DNA from: JBCBSZ01 sp039185015 | GTDB lineage: Bacteria > Actinomycetota > Acidimicrobiia > Acidimicrobiales > Poriferisodalaceae | Length of the DNA stretch: 64,000 nt | NCBI GenBank assembly: GCA_039185015.1 | Contig: JBCDAU010000011.1 | Span: 1 to 64,000 of the forward strand | Direction: 5' to 3' | Shown: positions 29,621 to 38,583 of the stretch, in pieces | Numbering within the stretch: position 1 is the stretch's first letter | Layout of the letters: the number at the start of each line of letters is the position of its first letter | Program-made: the position numbers and the translations under genes | Notes under the pieces: model-generated | Databases searched by the model: none | What the model was told of the DNA's origin: nothing | What the model saw: only the letters and a program-made list of their open reading frames with translations

Positions 29621-31686
29621 ACGCCGACGCCCATCAGCGCATCGCCGGTCAGCCGCACCGAGCCCTGCTCGACCCACGCCGGTCGGCTCCGCCCGAAGTC
29701 GCCCGACGGTCCGGGCAGCGCCAGGATCGAGACGTCGTAGGACCGTTCGGGATCGAGCTCGGCGAAGATCACGGGGTCCGGGATCGACACCCGTGCCGTC
29801 CCGATGCGGATGTAGACGATCAGGGACTCCGACCGGTCGGCCGAGATGACGCCCTGCGCCATCGCGGCCTCGTCGGTCGAGTCCAGGCGGACCACCTCGC
29901 CCCCGTGAAGGAGCGGCCTGACCTGCTTGTGCAGACGGACCAGCTCCTTCACCTGCGCCCGCTCGTCGTCGGTCGCCCTGAGCAGGTTCCACTCGATGCC
30001 GAGGTGGCCGAGGAACGCGACCGCTCCCCGGAAGCCGAGCCCGTGCGTTCGCCGCGTCGTGTGCGACACCGGCGGACCGATGTGCGCGCCCATCAGCTCG
30101 GGCGGGAACAGCATCGAGAAGCCGCGCTGGATCCGCTGCCGCTCGAGCGCGTCGTTGCAGTCGGAGGTCCAGATGCGCTTCGTCCGTTCGAGGACGCCGA
30201 AGTCGGCCCGACCACCACCCGACGAGCAACTCTCGATCTCGACGTCGGGGAACCGCTCGTTCAGCTCGTCGAGGAGCCGGTAGAGGGCCAGCGTCTGCGC
30301 CCGGGTTCCCGCTCGACCGTCGTGGGTCGGCTGCACGTGGTCGCGGTTCATGTCCCACTTCACGTACGAGATGTCGAGGTTCGACAGCAGGTCGAGCAGC
30401 CGCTCGCGGATGAAGGCGTAGGCGTCGGGATGCGCCAGGTTCAGGACGAGCTGGTTGCGACCCAGCGGCATCTCGTACCGCGGGTCGGCGAGGACCCAGT
30501 CGGGATGCTCGCGGTAGAGGTCGGAGTCGGGGTTGACCATCTCCGGCTCGACCCAGAGCCCGAACTCCATGCCCAGCCCGGTGACGTGGGAGATGAGCGG
30601 TTCGAGTCCGTCGGGGTACTTCTCCTCGTCCACCCACCAGTCGCCCAGCCCGGCCGTGTCGTCGTTGCGACCACGGAACCAACCGTCGTCGAGCACGAAC
30701 CGCTCGACACCGACATCGGCCGCGACGTCCGCCAGCCGCTCGAGGGTGTCGACGTCGTGCTGGAAGTAGACGGCCTCCCAGGTGTTGAGGATGACGGGCC
30801 TCGGCTTGTCCGGGCTCGGATGCGACGGGCGTGAGCGCAGCTCACGGTGGAACGCCCTCGACACGCCACCGAGGCCGATGCCGCTGTAGGCGGCGTAGAG
30901 CGGCGGCGCCTCCATCGTCTCGCCCGGCTCGAGCCCGAGCTCGCCGGGGAAGAGCAGCTCACCGGCCTGGAGGTAGCGACGTCCGTCGGCCAGTCGCTCG
31001 GCCATGATCCGGCAGTTGCCACTCCAGCCGAGGTGGAAGCCCCAGACCTCGCCGTGCTGCTCGTCGAACCCGGCGGTGCCCGCCCAGAGCACGGCGACGT
31101 GGTCGTGGGAGCTGCGGCCTCGCCGGTTTTCGTTGATCAGCGCGCCGGTGTCCCAGGTCTGGCGACGGGAGTGGAACTCGTCGCACCACCGCCCCGTGAA
31201 GTCGAGGAGATCGGTCGCCCGCGCCGGCAGGGGCAGCGTCACGCACAGGCGGTCGACCTGGTACCGGGTCGACCCGAGGTTGGTCAGCGAGTGTCGGAGA
31301 CGGATGACGTCGGAGTCCGGCGCGAGGCGCAGCTCGAGTCGTAGGCGCAACTCGGCGACCTCGTCGACGCAGTCGAACACGAGCGTGTCGCGGTCGTGGA
31401 CCGGCGTGCCCTCCACCCGGAACCGCGGAGCGAAGCCCGATCCGTCGGGACGGGAGCCCTTGATGCCCGGCGAGCCGAAGAAGCCCGATCCGAGCTCCGT
31501 CACGAGCGCGATCGGCGCCTCGACGTCGATCGAGTTGTGAGCGAGAGGTCGCGACAGCCCCGCCGCGATCTGCGACGGAACGTCGCCGGCGATGGCCCGA
31601 CCCCAGTGGAGGACGTGGGGTGGCGTGCCGTCGCCGTACCCGAGCAGGAGGCTCGACGACGCGCCGTGGACGAGGAGGTGCTGCAT
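29557..31686 (-). CDS. GH36 alpha-galactosidase
   Basis: 709 residues: N-terminal beta-supersandwich, central TIM barrel, C-terminal beta domain. Catalytic nucleophile Asp in YVKWDMNR and acid/base Asp in WTSDCND; the block FVLDDGWFRGRNDDTAGLGDW and SCSSGGGRADFG are diagnostic for GH36. It cleaves terminal alpha-1,6-galactose from raffinose-type sugars, most likely in the cytoplasm since there is no signal peptide. ATG 31686 is chosen because GGAG lies six bases upstream, while ATG 31707 has a pyrimidine-rich leader. Last gene of the operon with the ABC transporter. Confidence 0.93.
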   Translation of the reverse strand: MQHLLVHGASSSLLLGYGDGTPPHVLHWGRAIAGDVPSQIAAGLSRPLAHNSIDVEAPIALVTELGSGFFGSPGIKGSRPDGSGFAPRFRVEGTPVHDRDTLVFDCVDEVAELRLRLELRLAPDSDVIRLRHSLTNLGSTRYQVDRLCVTLPLPARATDLLDFTGRWCDEFHSRRQTWDTGALINENRRGRSSHDHVAVLWAGTAGFDEQHGEVWGFHLGWSGNCRIMAERLADGRRYLQAGELLFPGELGLEPGETMEAPPLYAAYSGIGLGGVSRAFHRELRSRPSHPSPDKPRPVILNTWEAVYFQHDVDTLERLADVAADVGVERFVLDDGWFRGRNDDTAGLGDWWVDEEKYPDGLEPLISHVTGLGMEFGLWVEPEMVNPDSDLYREHPDWVLADPRYEMPLGRNQLVLNLAHPDAYAFIRERLLDLLSNLDISYVKWDMNRDHVQPTHDGRAGTRAQTLALYRLLDELNERFPDVEIESCSSGGGRADFGVLERTKRIWTSDCNDALERQRIQRGFSMLFPPELMGAHIGPPVSHTTRRTHGLGFRGAVAFLGHLGIEWNLLRATDDERAQVKELVRLHKQVRPLLHGGEVVRLDSTDEAAMAQGVISADRSESLIVYIRIGTARVSIPDPVIFAELDPERSYDVSILALPGPSGDFGRSRPAWVEQGSVRLTGDALMGVGVQPPLLDPESALLFHLVAADA

Positions 31687-31725
31687 GTCCGGCTCCGCTT
31701 GGTTCATGAGAGGGAGGTCAAGGGA

Positions 31726-33414
31726 TCAGCCGTCGGCGCGGGTGATCGTCACGCGATGGTCGACGGGGACGTCGTCGACGTCGCTCCGGGTGCCGTCCGG
31801 CCACCGTACCGAGATCCGCACCGGCCCCGAGTCGTCACCGAGTCCGACGTGCACGGTCGTCGGCAGACCGGAGAGGTAGCCGCGACTCACGTCGACCTGG
31901 CGCACGTGACGGTCGTCGCCCGACTCGACGACGACCAACGCCCCGATGGCATCGACGTTGGCCGTGCCGGGCCACTCGAGGTCGACGAGGAGGTTGCTCC
32001 CGCCGCACAGCTGGTTCTCGAAGAGGCGGGCGGGTTCGTCGAGGTTGTTCACGACGACGTCGAGGTCGCCGTCGCCGTCGACGTCACCCATCGCCATGCC
32101 GCGCCCGCCTGCGAGATCGTCGAGACCCCAGTCGGGCCGCAACTCGAAGCCGTCGCCGGTGTTGGCGAAGGCCTGGTTCGGCTCGACGAGGAGGTCGCCG
32201 GGGAGGGCCGAGAACAGTTGGTCGCTGCGCATGCCGGTGACCACGTAGAGGTCCTGGCGACCGTCGCTGTCGAGGTCGCCGAAGAGCCCGGCCCAGCTCC
32301 ACCCGGTGGCATCGACGCCGAGGTCGACGGCGGCGTCGGCGAAGCCGTCGGCGTCGGACAACGAGAGGACGTTGGCCGGGATCTGCACCTCGTCGAGCTG
32401 GCCGAGGGCGACGATGTCGCGCTCGACCTCGACGTAGCGCTCGGGATCGAGGTCATCGGCCCGGGGCTTCATGTCGGTGGAGAACAGGTCGAGGTCGCCG
32501 TCGCCGTCGACGTCGGCGGCGTCGAGGCTCATCGTCGACAACGACGTCGTCGTGAACGGCTCGATCTCGAGCCAGCCACCGTCGTTGTCGATCCAGACGC
32601 CGTCGGGCGTGGCGAGATCGTTGCCGACGACGACGTCGAGGCGGCCGTCGCCGTCGACGTCGACGAGCAGCACGGCCAACGCCTGGGCGTCGGCGGCCAA
32701 ACGCGTGGCCATGTAGGACTCGGCGGTCGTCCGCTCGTGGAGCACGACGCCGGTGTCGCTCCCGAGCACGGGCGAGTTGCGCACGATCGACAGCTCGGCG
32801 TTGTAGGAGCCGGTCACGACGTCGAGGTCACCGTCGCCGCTCAGGTCGGACCAGGCCATCGAGTAGGCGGTCGCGTCGACACCCGGGAGTCGTTCGCGGG
32901 TGAAGGCGCCGGCCGTGTTGCGGAAGAGCAGCGGGGGGCCGATGCCGGTGGTGAGGACGATGTCGAGATCGCCGTCGCCCTCGACGTCGAGCGTCGTCGC
33001 CTGACGGAAGCGCCCCACCTCGAGGGTCTCGGCCCGGTAGCCCTCGGCGTCCTGCCACAGGATGCTGCTCTCCCCCGACAGGTTCGGCGCGACCACGTCG
33101 AGGTCACCGTCGCCGTCGAGGTCGCCCAGCGCGATGCCGGCGCCGGTGCCGTCGAAGGTGGACGAGGTGGCCCCCGGGCCCTTCGTGACATGGGGCAGGT
33201 CCTGCGCCACGAAGGTCCCGGAGCACTCGCCGTCACCCAGCGAGACGACAGCGAGCTCGCTCGGCACGTCGACCGCCGACGAGGGGATCGGTTCGACGGC
33301 AGTCGACGAACCTGAGCTGCCACACCCGAACAGGCCCGCCGCAGCCACGAGAGCTGCGGCGGGCACCGACAGGCGGACGACCGCGGGGCCGCCGCCCCGG
33401 CCCGCGGTCGTCAT
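31726..33414 (-). CDS. FG-GAP/VCBS repeat lipoprotein with ASPIC/UnbV C-terminus
   Basis: 562 residues. Lipoprotein signal peptide with lipobox LFG-Cys31. Seven or so Ca-binding repeats of the type D-x-DGDGDLD (e.g. LGDLDGDGDLDVV, VDVDGDGRLDVV, ADVDGDGDLDLF, GDVDGDGDLDVVV) forming a propeller, then an ASPIC/UnbV-like end with SVRWPDGTRS. Exported and anchored on the outer face. It lies between the sugar-binding protein and the alpha-galactosidase in one operon, suggesting it helps with carbohydrate capture at the surface (inference). Confidence 0.88.
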   Translation of the reverse strand: MTTAGRGGGPAVVRLSVPAAALVAAAGLFGCGSSGSSTAVEPIPSSAVDVPSELAVVSLGDGECSGTFVAQDLPHVTKGPGATSSTFDGTGAGIALGDLDGDGDLDVVAPNLSGESSILWQDAEGYRAETLEVGRFRQATTLDVEGDGDLDIVLTTGIGPPLLFRNTAGAFTRERLPGVDATAYSMAWSDLSGDGDLDVVTGSYNAELSIVRNSPVLGSDTGVVLHERTTAESYMATRLAADAQALAVLLVDVDGDGRLDVVVGNDLATPDGVWIDNDGGWLEIEPFTTTSLSTMSLDAADVDGDGDLDLFSTDMKPRADDLDPERYVEVERDIVALGQLDEVQIPANVLSLSDADGFADAAVDLGVDATGWSWAGLFGDLDSDGRQDLYVVTGMRSDQLFSALPGDLLVEPNQAFANTGDGFELRPDWGLDDLAGGRGMAMGDVDGDGDLDVVVNNLDEPARLFENQLCGGSNLLVDLEWPGTANVDAIGALVVVESGDDRHVRQVDVSRGYLSGLPTTVHVGLGDDSGPVRISVRWPDGTRSDVDDVPVDHRVTITRADG

Positions 33415-33425
33415 CGGTCCTGTCG

Positions 33426-34844
33426 TCAGGAACCGAGGACCTGGTTGACCTGCTCGGCCGCCGGCGGGATCAGGTCAGCCGCCGTGCCCTCGCCACGCAG
33501 GATCTGCTGCATGACCGGGCCCATGATGTCCTCGATGCGCGAGGCGCTGTCGGTGATCGGGAAGAGGAAGGTCGTGCCCTCGTCCACGTGGATCGTGAAG
33601 GCGCCGACGTCCACACCGTTGGCCGCGTGGGCCTCCTGCGCGATCGTGGCCGCGCTCGGGATCGCCGGGAAGACGACCGCACCGGTGCCGACGACGTCCT
33701 GGCACGCCGGGGAGGCCATGTACTTGACCCACTCCCACGCAGCGTCAGGGTTCTCGGCCGACTGCGTGATCGAGTCGGCGAGGCCGTTGAACATCGAGGC
33801 ACGTGCGCCCTCGGGGCCGACCGGCAGCGGCGCGTAGGCCACGGGGACCTCGGTCGCGTCACCGCTCAGGGTCGAGATCATCCAGGAGCCGTTGGTCTGG
33901 GTCGCCGCACCACCGCTCTGGAAGATGGTGGTGCCGCCCAGGGACTCGACGTCCTCGATCGGCGTGACGTAGCCGGCCTCGATCCAGTCAGCGAAGAACT
34001 GGAGCGTCTCGATCAGCTCCGGCGAGTCGAAGTTGGCGCTGTCGGCCCAGGGGCCGTCGGTGGCCACGTAGCCGTTCGACGCCGCGAAGCTCGAGAACGT
34101 CGTCTGACCGAACGCACCGAAGGCGCCTTCGATGCCGAAGCCGTACACGGCGACGTTCGACGGATCGAAGCCGTCCTCGTTGCCGCGGACGCCGTTGGCG
34201 TCGACGGTCAGGCGCTGGATCAGCTCACCCCACGTACCGCCGTCGGTGGGGTTCCACTCGGCGTTGGCGAAGTCCTCGAGCGTGATCCCGGCCTCATCGA
34301 GCATGTCGGTGTTGAGCACCATCGCGATGGTGTCGAAGTCCTTCGGCAGGCCGAAGCGCTCGCCGTCCGGTGAGGTCCACAGCTCGGCGAGACCCGGGAA
34401 GTACTGGTCGACGTCGACGCCGTCCCGCTCGACGAACTCGTTGAGCGACACGAGCACGCCGGACTCGACGAACTCGGGGTAGCGAGCGAGGTGGTCGGTG
34501 AAGACGTCGGGAGCGGAGTCAGAGGCGAAGGCCGCCGTCAGGCCCGTCCAGTAGTCGCCCCAACCGAACTGCTCGATGTTGACCGTGATCCCGGGCTGCA
34601 CGTTGGCCGTGAAGTCGGCGGCGCACTGCTCGTAGAACGGCTGCTGGTTCCCGTCCCAGAGCCAGTAGTCGATGGTGACGTCCTCGAAGTCGCCACCGCC
34701 CGCTGCCGGCGCATCGCCGCCGTCGCCGGCGTCGGCCTCGCTGCCGCTGTCGCCGCCCGAGTCGTCGTCGCTGTCGCCGCACGCAGCGGCGACCATCGCG
34801 AAGGCGAACAGGATCGCCAACAGGCGAAGGGTCGTGTTCTTCAT
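33426..34844 (-). CDS. Sugar ABC transporter solute-binding lipoprotein
   Basis: 472 residues, extracytoplasmic family 1 binding protein. Lipobox AAA-Cys22 after KNTTLRLLAILFAFAMV, then an Asp/Gly/Ser-rich linker (DSDDDSGGDSGSE). Trp/Tyr-rich ligand-binding features (IDYWLWDGNQQPFYEQ) and the middle part SNGYVATDGPWADS are typical of oligosaccharide binders. GGGA five bases before ATG 34844. Delivers sugar to the permeases of the next two genes. With GH36 in the operon the ligand is likely an alpha-galactoside such as melibiose or raffinose. Confidence 0.92.
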   Translation of the reverse strand: MKNTTLRLLAILFAFAMVAAACGDSDDDSGGDSGSEADAGDGGDAPAAGGGDFEDVTIDYWLWDGNQQPFYEQCAADFTANVQPGITVNIEQFGWGDYWTGLTAAFASDSAPDVFTDHLARYPEFVESGVLVSLNEFVERDGVDVDQYFPGLAELWTSPDGERFGLPKDFDTIAMVLNTDMLDEAGITLEDFANAEWNPTDGGTWGELIQRLTVDANGVRGNEDGFDPSNVAVYGFGIEGAFGAFGQTTFSSFAASNGYVATDGPWADSANFDSPELIETLQFFADWIEAGYVTPIEDVESLGGTTIFQSGGAATQTNGSWMISTLSGDATEVPVAYAPLPVGPEGARASMFNGLADSITQSAENPDAAWEWVKYMASPACQDVVGTGAVVFPAIPSAATIAQEAHAANGVDVGAFTIHVDEGTTFLFPITDSASRIEDIMGPVMQQILRGEGTAADLIPPAAEQVNQVLGS

Positions 34845-34929
34845 CAGGTTCCCTCTCGGTGGATGACGACGGAGCGAGCTCCGCCCGGTTCGACCCGCCC
34901 GCTCAGGGTCGGGAGGGGTCGTTCGGGGA

Positions 34930-35868
34930 TCACTTGATCCCCGAGAACTGGATGCTGTCGACGAGCCGCTTGCCGAAGACGAAGAAGATCAGCAGCATCG
35001 GGAGCGCGGCGAGGATGGTGCCGGTCATGAGCCCCGACCAGTCCGGTGCCGAGCCGGGGTTCTGGGCCGCGAACGACCCGAGCGCCACCGTGAGCGGCTG
35101 CACGTTCTCGTCGACGGGCGCCACCACGAGCGGCCAGAGGAACTCGTTCCACGACGTCACGTAGGTGAGGACGGCCAGCGTCACGAGCTGGGGGGTGGCG
35201 ATCGGGAGGATGATCTTGCGGTAGATCGTGAAGTGGCTCGCACCGTCGATCAGCGCCGCCTCCTCGAGCGACCGGTTGATCCCGAGGAAGAACTGTCTCA
35301 GGAAGAACACGGCGAACGGCGTCATGAGGAAGAACGGCGCCACCATGCCGGGGAAGCTGTTCAGCCACCCGAGGTTCTTGATGAGGATCAGGTTCGGGAT
35401 GAGGATGAAGATCGGCGGGACCATCAGGCCGGTCAGGTAGAGGAAGAACAGCTGGTCGCGGCCCTTGAACCGGAGCCGGGCGAAGGCGTAGGCCGCCATC
35501 GAGCAGAAGAGCACCTGCCCAGCGGTCACGAGCGTCGCGATGATCACGCTGTTGCGCAGCGCGAGCACGTAGTCGAACGACCCGGTCGCGGCCTGTCCCG
35601 TGGCCTCGAGGATCTCCTCGTCGCTCGCCAGCCCGAGGACCCGCTTGAAGTTGAGGATCGTCGGCTCGTCCGGGATCAGCCCCGAGTCGCCGGCCAGCAG
35701 CGCCGAGTTCTTCGTGAGCCCCGTCCTGGTCGCCCAGTAGAACGGGAAGACGCTGATGAGGATGATGACGCCGAGGATCAGCCAGGCGGTGGAGCGCCCG
35801 AACCGGGCGCCGACGGTCTTCGATTGACCGCCGCCGACGCCGACCGTTGTGGAGCTCGCGGTGCTCAT
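34930..35868 (-). CDS. Sugar ABC transporter permease (MalG type)
   Basis: 312 residues, six membrane helices. The EAA loop reads EEAALIDGASHFTIYRKIILPIATPQ, binding the ATPase. ATG overlaps the stop of the other permease (ATGA), so they are translated together. No ATP-binding gene is in this operon; such systems often use a shared MsiK-type ATPase encoded elsewhere. Confidence 0.92.
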   Translation of the reverse strand: MSTASSTTVGVGGGQSKTVGARFGRSTAWLILGVIILISVFPFYWATRTGLTKNSALLAGDSGLIPDEPTILNFKRVLGLASDEEILEATGQAATGSFDYVLALRNSVIIATLVTAGQVLFCSMAAYAFARLRFKGRDQLFFLYLTGLMVPPIFILIPNLILIKNLGWLNSFPGMVAPFFLMTPFAVFFLRQFFLGINRSLEEAALIDGASHFTIYRKIILPIATPQLVTLAVLTYVTSWNEFLWPLVVAPVDENVQPLTVALGSFAAQNPGSAPDWSGLMTGTILAALPMLLIFFVFGKRLVDSIQFSGIK

Positions 35869-36830
35869 GACGCCAGGTCGCTCTCGCCGGCACGGAGCAG
35901 CTTCAGCTGCAGTGCGGTGACGATCAACAAGATCGCGACCAGGACCACCGACAACGCCGCCGCGTAGCCCAGATCATTGAAGTTGATCGCGTTCTGGTAG
36001 ATGTACAGGTAGATCACCCGGGAGGCGTTGACCGGCCCGCCCGGCTGGCCACCGAAGCCGCCGGTGGCGACCTGGATGATGTCGAAGACCTGGAACGAGC
36101 CCACGATCGTGAGCACGAGCACCAGCGCGAGGACCGGCCGCATGAGCGGCAGCGTGATCCGGCGGAACATCTGCCACTCGCTGGCCCCGTCCATCGCGGC
36201 GGCCTCGTAGACCGTCTTCGGGATCGTCTGGAGCCCGGCGAACAGCAGCAGCGCGGTGTAGCCGGTGAACTTCCACGTGTTGATGCCGGCCACCGTCGGG
36301 ATGACCTTGCCGGTGTCCTGGAAGAAGCGGATCGGGTCGAAGCCGAGGAACTCGATGAAGCTGTTCACGATGCCGACCGAGCCGTCGAGCATCCAGAGCC
36401 ACAGCAGGGCGACCACCACGTTGGGCATGAGCCACGGGAGCAGCAGGACGCCCCGGATGATCGAGGACTTGGTGAGCCGGTCCATCATCACCGCCAGCAT
36501 CACGGCGAGGATCGTCTGCGACCCGATGTTGAGGAAGACGTACCAGAGCGTCCGGCGCATCGAGGCGTAGAACTCGCTGTCGTCGATGAGCCGCGAGTAG
36601 TTGTCGCCGCCGATCCACTCGCCCTGGTTCGAGAGCAGGTTCCAGTCGGTGAAGCTCAGGTACACGCCGCGCAGCGTCGGATAGAGGAAGAAGACCACGA
36701 AGCCGATCAGGCTCGGCAACAGGAACCAGATGGCGACCTTCCACCCGCCGTCGAGTGGCGTCGACGAGCTCCCGACCTTCTTCGGTCTCGTCGTGCTGGT
36801 CTCGGCCGCCTGGACGTCGACCGACGTCAC
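35865..36830 (-). CDS. Sugar ABC transporter permease (MalF/LacF type)
   Basis: 321 residues, six membrane helices after a Thr/Ser-rich cytoplasmic N-terminus. EAA loop YEAAAMDGASEWQMFRRITLPLMRP. First gene of the operon permease-permease-binding protein-FG-GAP-alpha-galactosidase. GTG 36830 has GAGG about eight bases upstream. Divergent from the DeoR regulator, whose site probably lies in the 217-bp gap. Confidence 0.92.
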   Translation of the reverse strand: MTSVDVQAAETSTTRPKKVGSSSTPLDGGWKVAIWFLLPSLIGFVVFFLYPTLRGVYLSFTDWNLLSNQGEWIGGDNYSRLIDDSEFYASMRRTLWYVFLNIGSQTILAVMLAVMMDRLTKSSIIRGVLLLPWLMPNVVVALLWLWMLDGSVGIVNSFIEFLGFDPIRFFQDTGKVIPTVAGINTWKFTGYTALLLFAGLQTIPKTVYEAAAMDGASEWQMFRRITLPLMRPVLALVLVLTIVGSFQVFDIIQVATGGFGGQPGGPVNASRVIYLYIYQNAINFNDLGYAAALSVVLVAILLIVTALQLKLLRAGESDLAS

Positions 36831-36892
36831 CGGACCGTCCTCACTGTCGGCATCGATCCCCCTCTGCTGACACGGTTCGAACGTGAATGCTC

Positions 36893-36909
36893 AGTTCCGA
36901 TCAGAAACT
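36893..36909. promoter_or_regulatory. Imperfect inverted repeat in the sugar operon/regulator intergenic region
   Basis: AGTTCCGATCAGAAACT, with arms AGTTxC and GxAACT. The surrounding gap (36831-37047) is locally AT-richer than the genes and lies between the divergent sugar operon and DeoR gene. A candidate operator; other short repeats such as GACC-AGAA-GGTC follow at 36921-36932. Confidence 0.4.
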
Positions 36910-37007
36910 CTCACCCGAACGACCAGAAGGTCAAGTGTTTGTTCGTCGGACGTTCACGCAGACCGGATCGCGGGGAACCTCGTGGACGGCACGATGTGCG
37001 TTGTTGT

Positions 37008-37041
37008 TACGATCCAGCTCCGAGCGGGGTTCGATCGGAGG
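37008..37041 (+). promoter_or_regulatory. -10 box and ribosome binding site of the DeoR regulator
   Basis: TACGAT (37008-37013) as -10 and GGAGG (37037-37041) six bases before GTG 37048. This places the start at GTG 37048 and excludes the in-frame ATG at 36883, upstream of the promoter. Confidence 0.6.
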
Positions 37042-37047
37042 CGGGGC

Positions 37048-37836
37048 GTGCTCGCGTCACAACGGCAGCAGATCATCACCGAGGAGGTGCACACCCGCGG
37101 CTCCGTCCGCGTCCGCGAGCTCGCGGAGCTCCTCGAGGTCTCCGAGATGACCGTGCGCCGCGACCTCGACCTCCTCGCCGCCCGCGGCGACGTCCACAAG
37201 GTGCACGGCGGGGCCTCCCGTCCGACGTTTCGCAGCACCGACGAGCCCGAGTTCGCCATCAAGCGGATGTACCAGCAGTCCGAGAAGGCGGCCATCGCCG
37301 CGGAGGCCGCCTCGCTCGTGCGCCCCGGCGATGCCGTCGGCATCACGGGCGGATCGACGACGTGGATGCTCTGCCAGCACCTGCGTCGCATCCCCGACAT
37401 CACGATCGTCACGAACTCGCTGTCGATCGCGAACGGGCTGAGCGACCTCGACGACCCGAGCATCACGGTCGTCATGACCGGTGGGAGTCGCACCAAGTCC
37501 GACGCGCTCGTGGGCCCCGTCGCCGTGGCGACGATCCGATCGCTCCGAGTCGACCTGGTCCTGATGGGTGTCCACGGCATCGCCGCCGACCCCGGCTTCA
37601 CGACGCCGAACCTCGCCGAGGCCGAGACCAACCGCGCCTTCGTGAACTCGAGCGACCGCTTCGCCGTGCTCGCCGACCACACGAAGTGGAACGTCCGGGG
37701 CCTGGCGACGATCGCCCCGATCGGTCGAGCCGACATCCTGGTCACCGACCGTGGCCTCGACGTGGACGCCCGCCAGGTGATCGCCGACCAGGTCGTCGAC
37801 CTCCGCCTCGTCGGTCCGGAGCCCACCGCGCCCTGA
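37048..37836 (+). CDS. DeoR-family transcriptional regulator
   Basis: 262 residues. N-terminal HTH RQQIITEEVHTRGSVRVREL then LEVSEMTVRRDLD, the DeoR signature, and a C-terminal sugar-phosphate-binding domain (VGITGGSTTWML, MTGGSRTKSDALVGP, VLADHTKW). It most likely represses the divergent sugar transport/alpha-galactosidase operon and is released by a sugar phosphate (inference from position). The start with GGAGG matches family length. Confidence 0.92.
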   Translation: MLASQRQQIITEEVHTRGSVRVRELAELLEVSEMTVRRDLDLLAARGDVHKVHGGASRPTFRSTDEPEFAIKRMYQQSEKAAIAAEAASLVRPGDAVGITGGSTTWMLCQHLRRIPDITIVTNSLSIANGLSDLDDPSITVVMTGGSRTKSDALVGPVAVATIRSLRVDLVLMGVHGIAADPGFTTPNLAEAETNRAFVNSSDRFAVLADHTKWNVRGLATIAPIGRADILVTDRGLDVDARQVIADQVVDLRLVGPEPTAP

Positions 37837-37842
37837 TCGCTC

Positions 37843-37890
37843 GTTCGATACTCGAACACCGTTGTTCGCTCATCGCGCACTGAGTACGGT
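37843..37890 (+). promoter_or_regulatory. IclR gene promoter with upstream palindrome
   Basis: Palindrome GTTCGA-TAC-TCGAAC (37843-37857) followed by -35 TTGTTC (37862-37867), 17-base spacer and -10 TACGGT (37885-37890), six bases before ATG 37897. A second overlapping repeat GAAC-ACCGTT-GTTC covers the -35. Probable self-regulation site of IclR; transcript leaderless. Confidence 0.65.
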
Positions 37891-37896
37891 GCCGGC

Positions 37897-38583
37897 ATGG
37901 CGACCAGCCAGACCCTCGATCGAGGCCTCACCGCGCTGAACCGGATCGCGACGGCCGACCACCCGCCGACCATCGACGGCCTCGCCGCCGAGCTCGGGGT
38001 GCATCGCTCGATCGCCTACCGGATCGTGCGGACCCTGGAGGAGCATCGCCTCGTCCACCGCGACCCGCAGGGACGGTGCCGTCCTGCCTCTGCGCTCGTC
38101 GCGCTCGCCGCCAAGGCCCGCTCGCCGCTCCAGGACGCAGCCGCAGCGCTCCTGCCGAGGCTCGCCGACGACACCGCGCTCACCGCCTTCCTGGTGGTGC
38201 GCGAGGGCGACGAGGCCGTGACCGTCGAGAGCGCCGCGCCGACCGGTCCGCTCGTGGGTGTCACGTACCGGCCCGGCTCGCGGCATCAGATCGACCAGGG
38301 CGCACCGGGCTTGGCGATCCTCGCCGGCGGTCCCGCCGTCTTCGGGGAGCGGGTCGAGGTCGCCGATGCGCGTCACCGCGGATGGGCCACGTCGGACTCG
38401 GAGGTCATCCCGGGCCTGCGATCGATCGCGGCGCCCGTCCCGGCCCACGACGCGGCCATCGCCGTCGTCGCGCTCGCCGCCGCCGAGCTCGACACCGACG
38501 CCGTCGCCGAACACGTCACCGCCACCGCAGCGGCGCTCGCCCAGAGCGTCGACGCACCGCTCGCACTCCAGGGGGATCGATGA
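37897..38583 (+). CDS. IclR-family transcriptional regulator
   Basis: 228 residues: winged HTH (TIDGLAAELGVHRSIAYRIVRTLEEHRLVHRD) and a GAF-like effector domain of about 160 residues that looks somewhat shortened at the C-terminus compared with the usual 250. Its stop overlaps the ATG of the cytochrome P450 gene (ATGA), so it is the head of the IclR-P450 operon and likely controls it, probably in answer to the P450 substrate. Confidence 0.88.
   Translation: MATSQTLDRGLTALNRIATADHPPTIDGLAAELGVHRSIAYRIVRTLEEHRLVHRDPQGRCRPASALVALAAKARSPLQDAAAALLPRLADDTALTAFLVVREGDEAVTVESAAPTGPLVGVTYRPGSRHQIDQGAPGLAILAGGPAVFGERVEVADARHRGWATSDSEVIPGLRSIAAPVPAHDAAIAVVALAAAELDTDAVAEHVTATAAALAQSVDAPLALQGDR

Noticed and set aside
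36883..37047. Longer DeoR start at 36883
   Set aside because: It lies upstream of the -10 box; the extra residues do not resemble DeoR proteins, and GTG 37048 has GGAGG.
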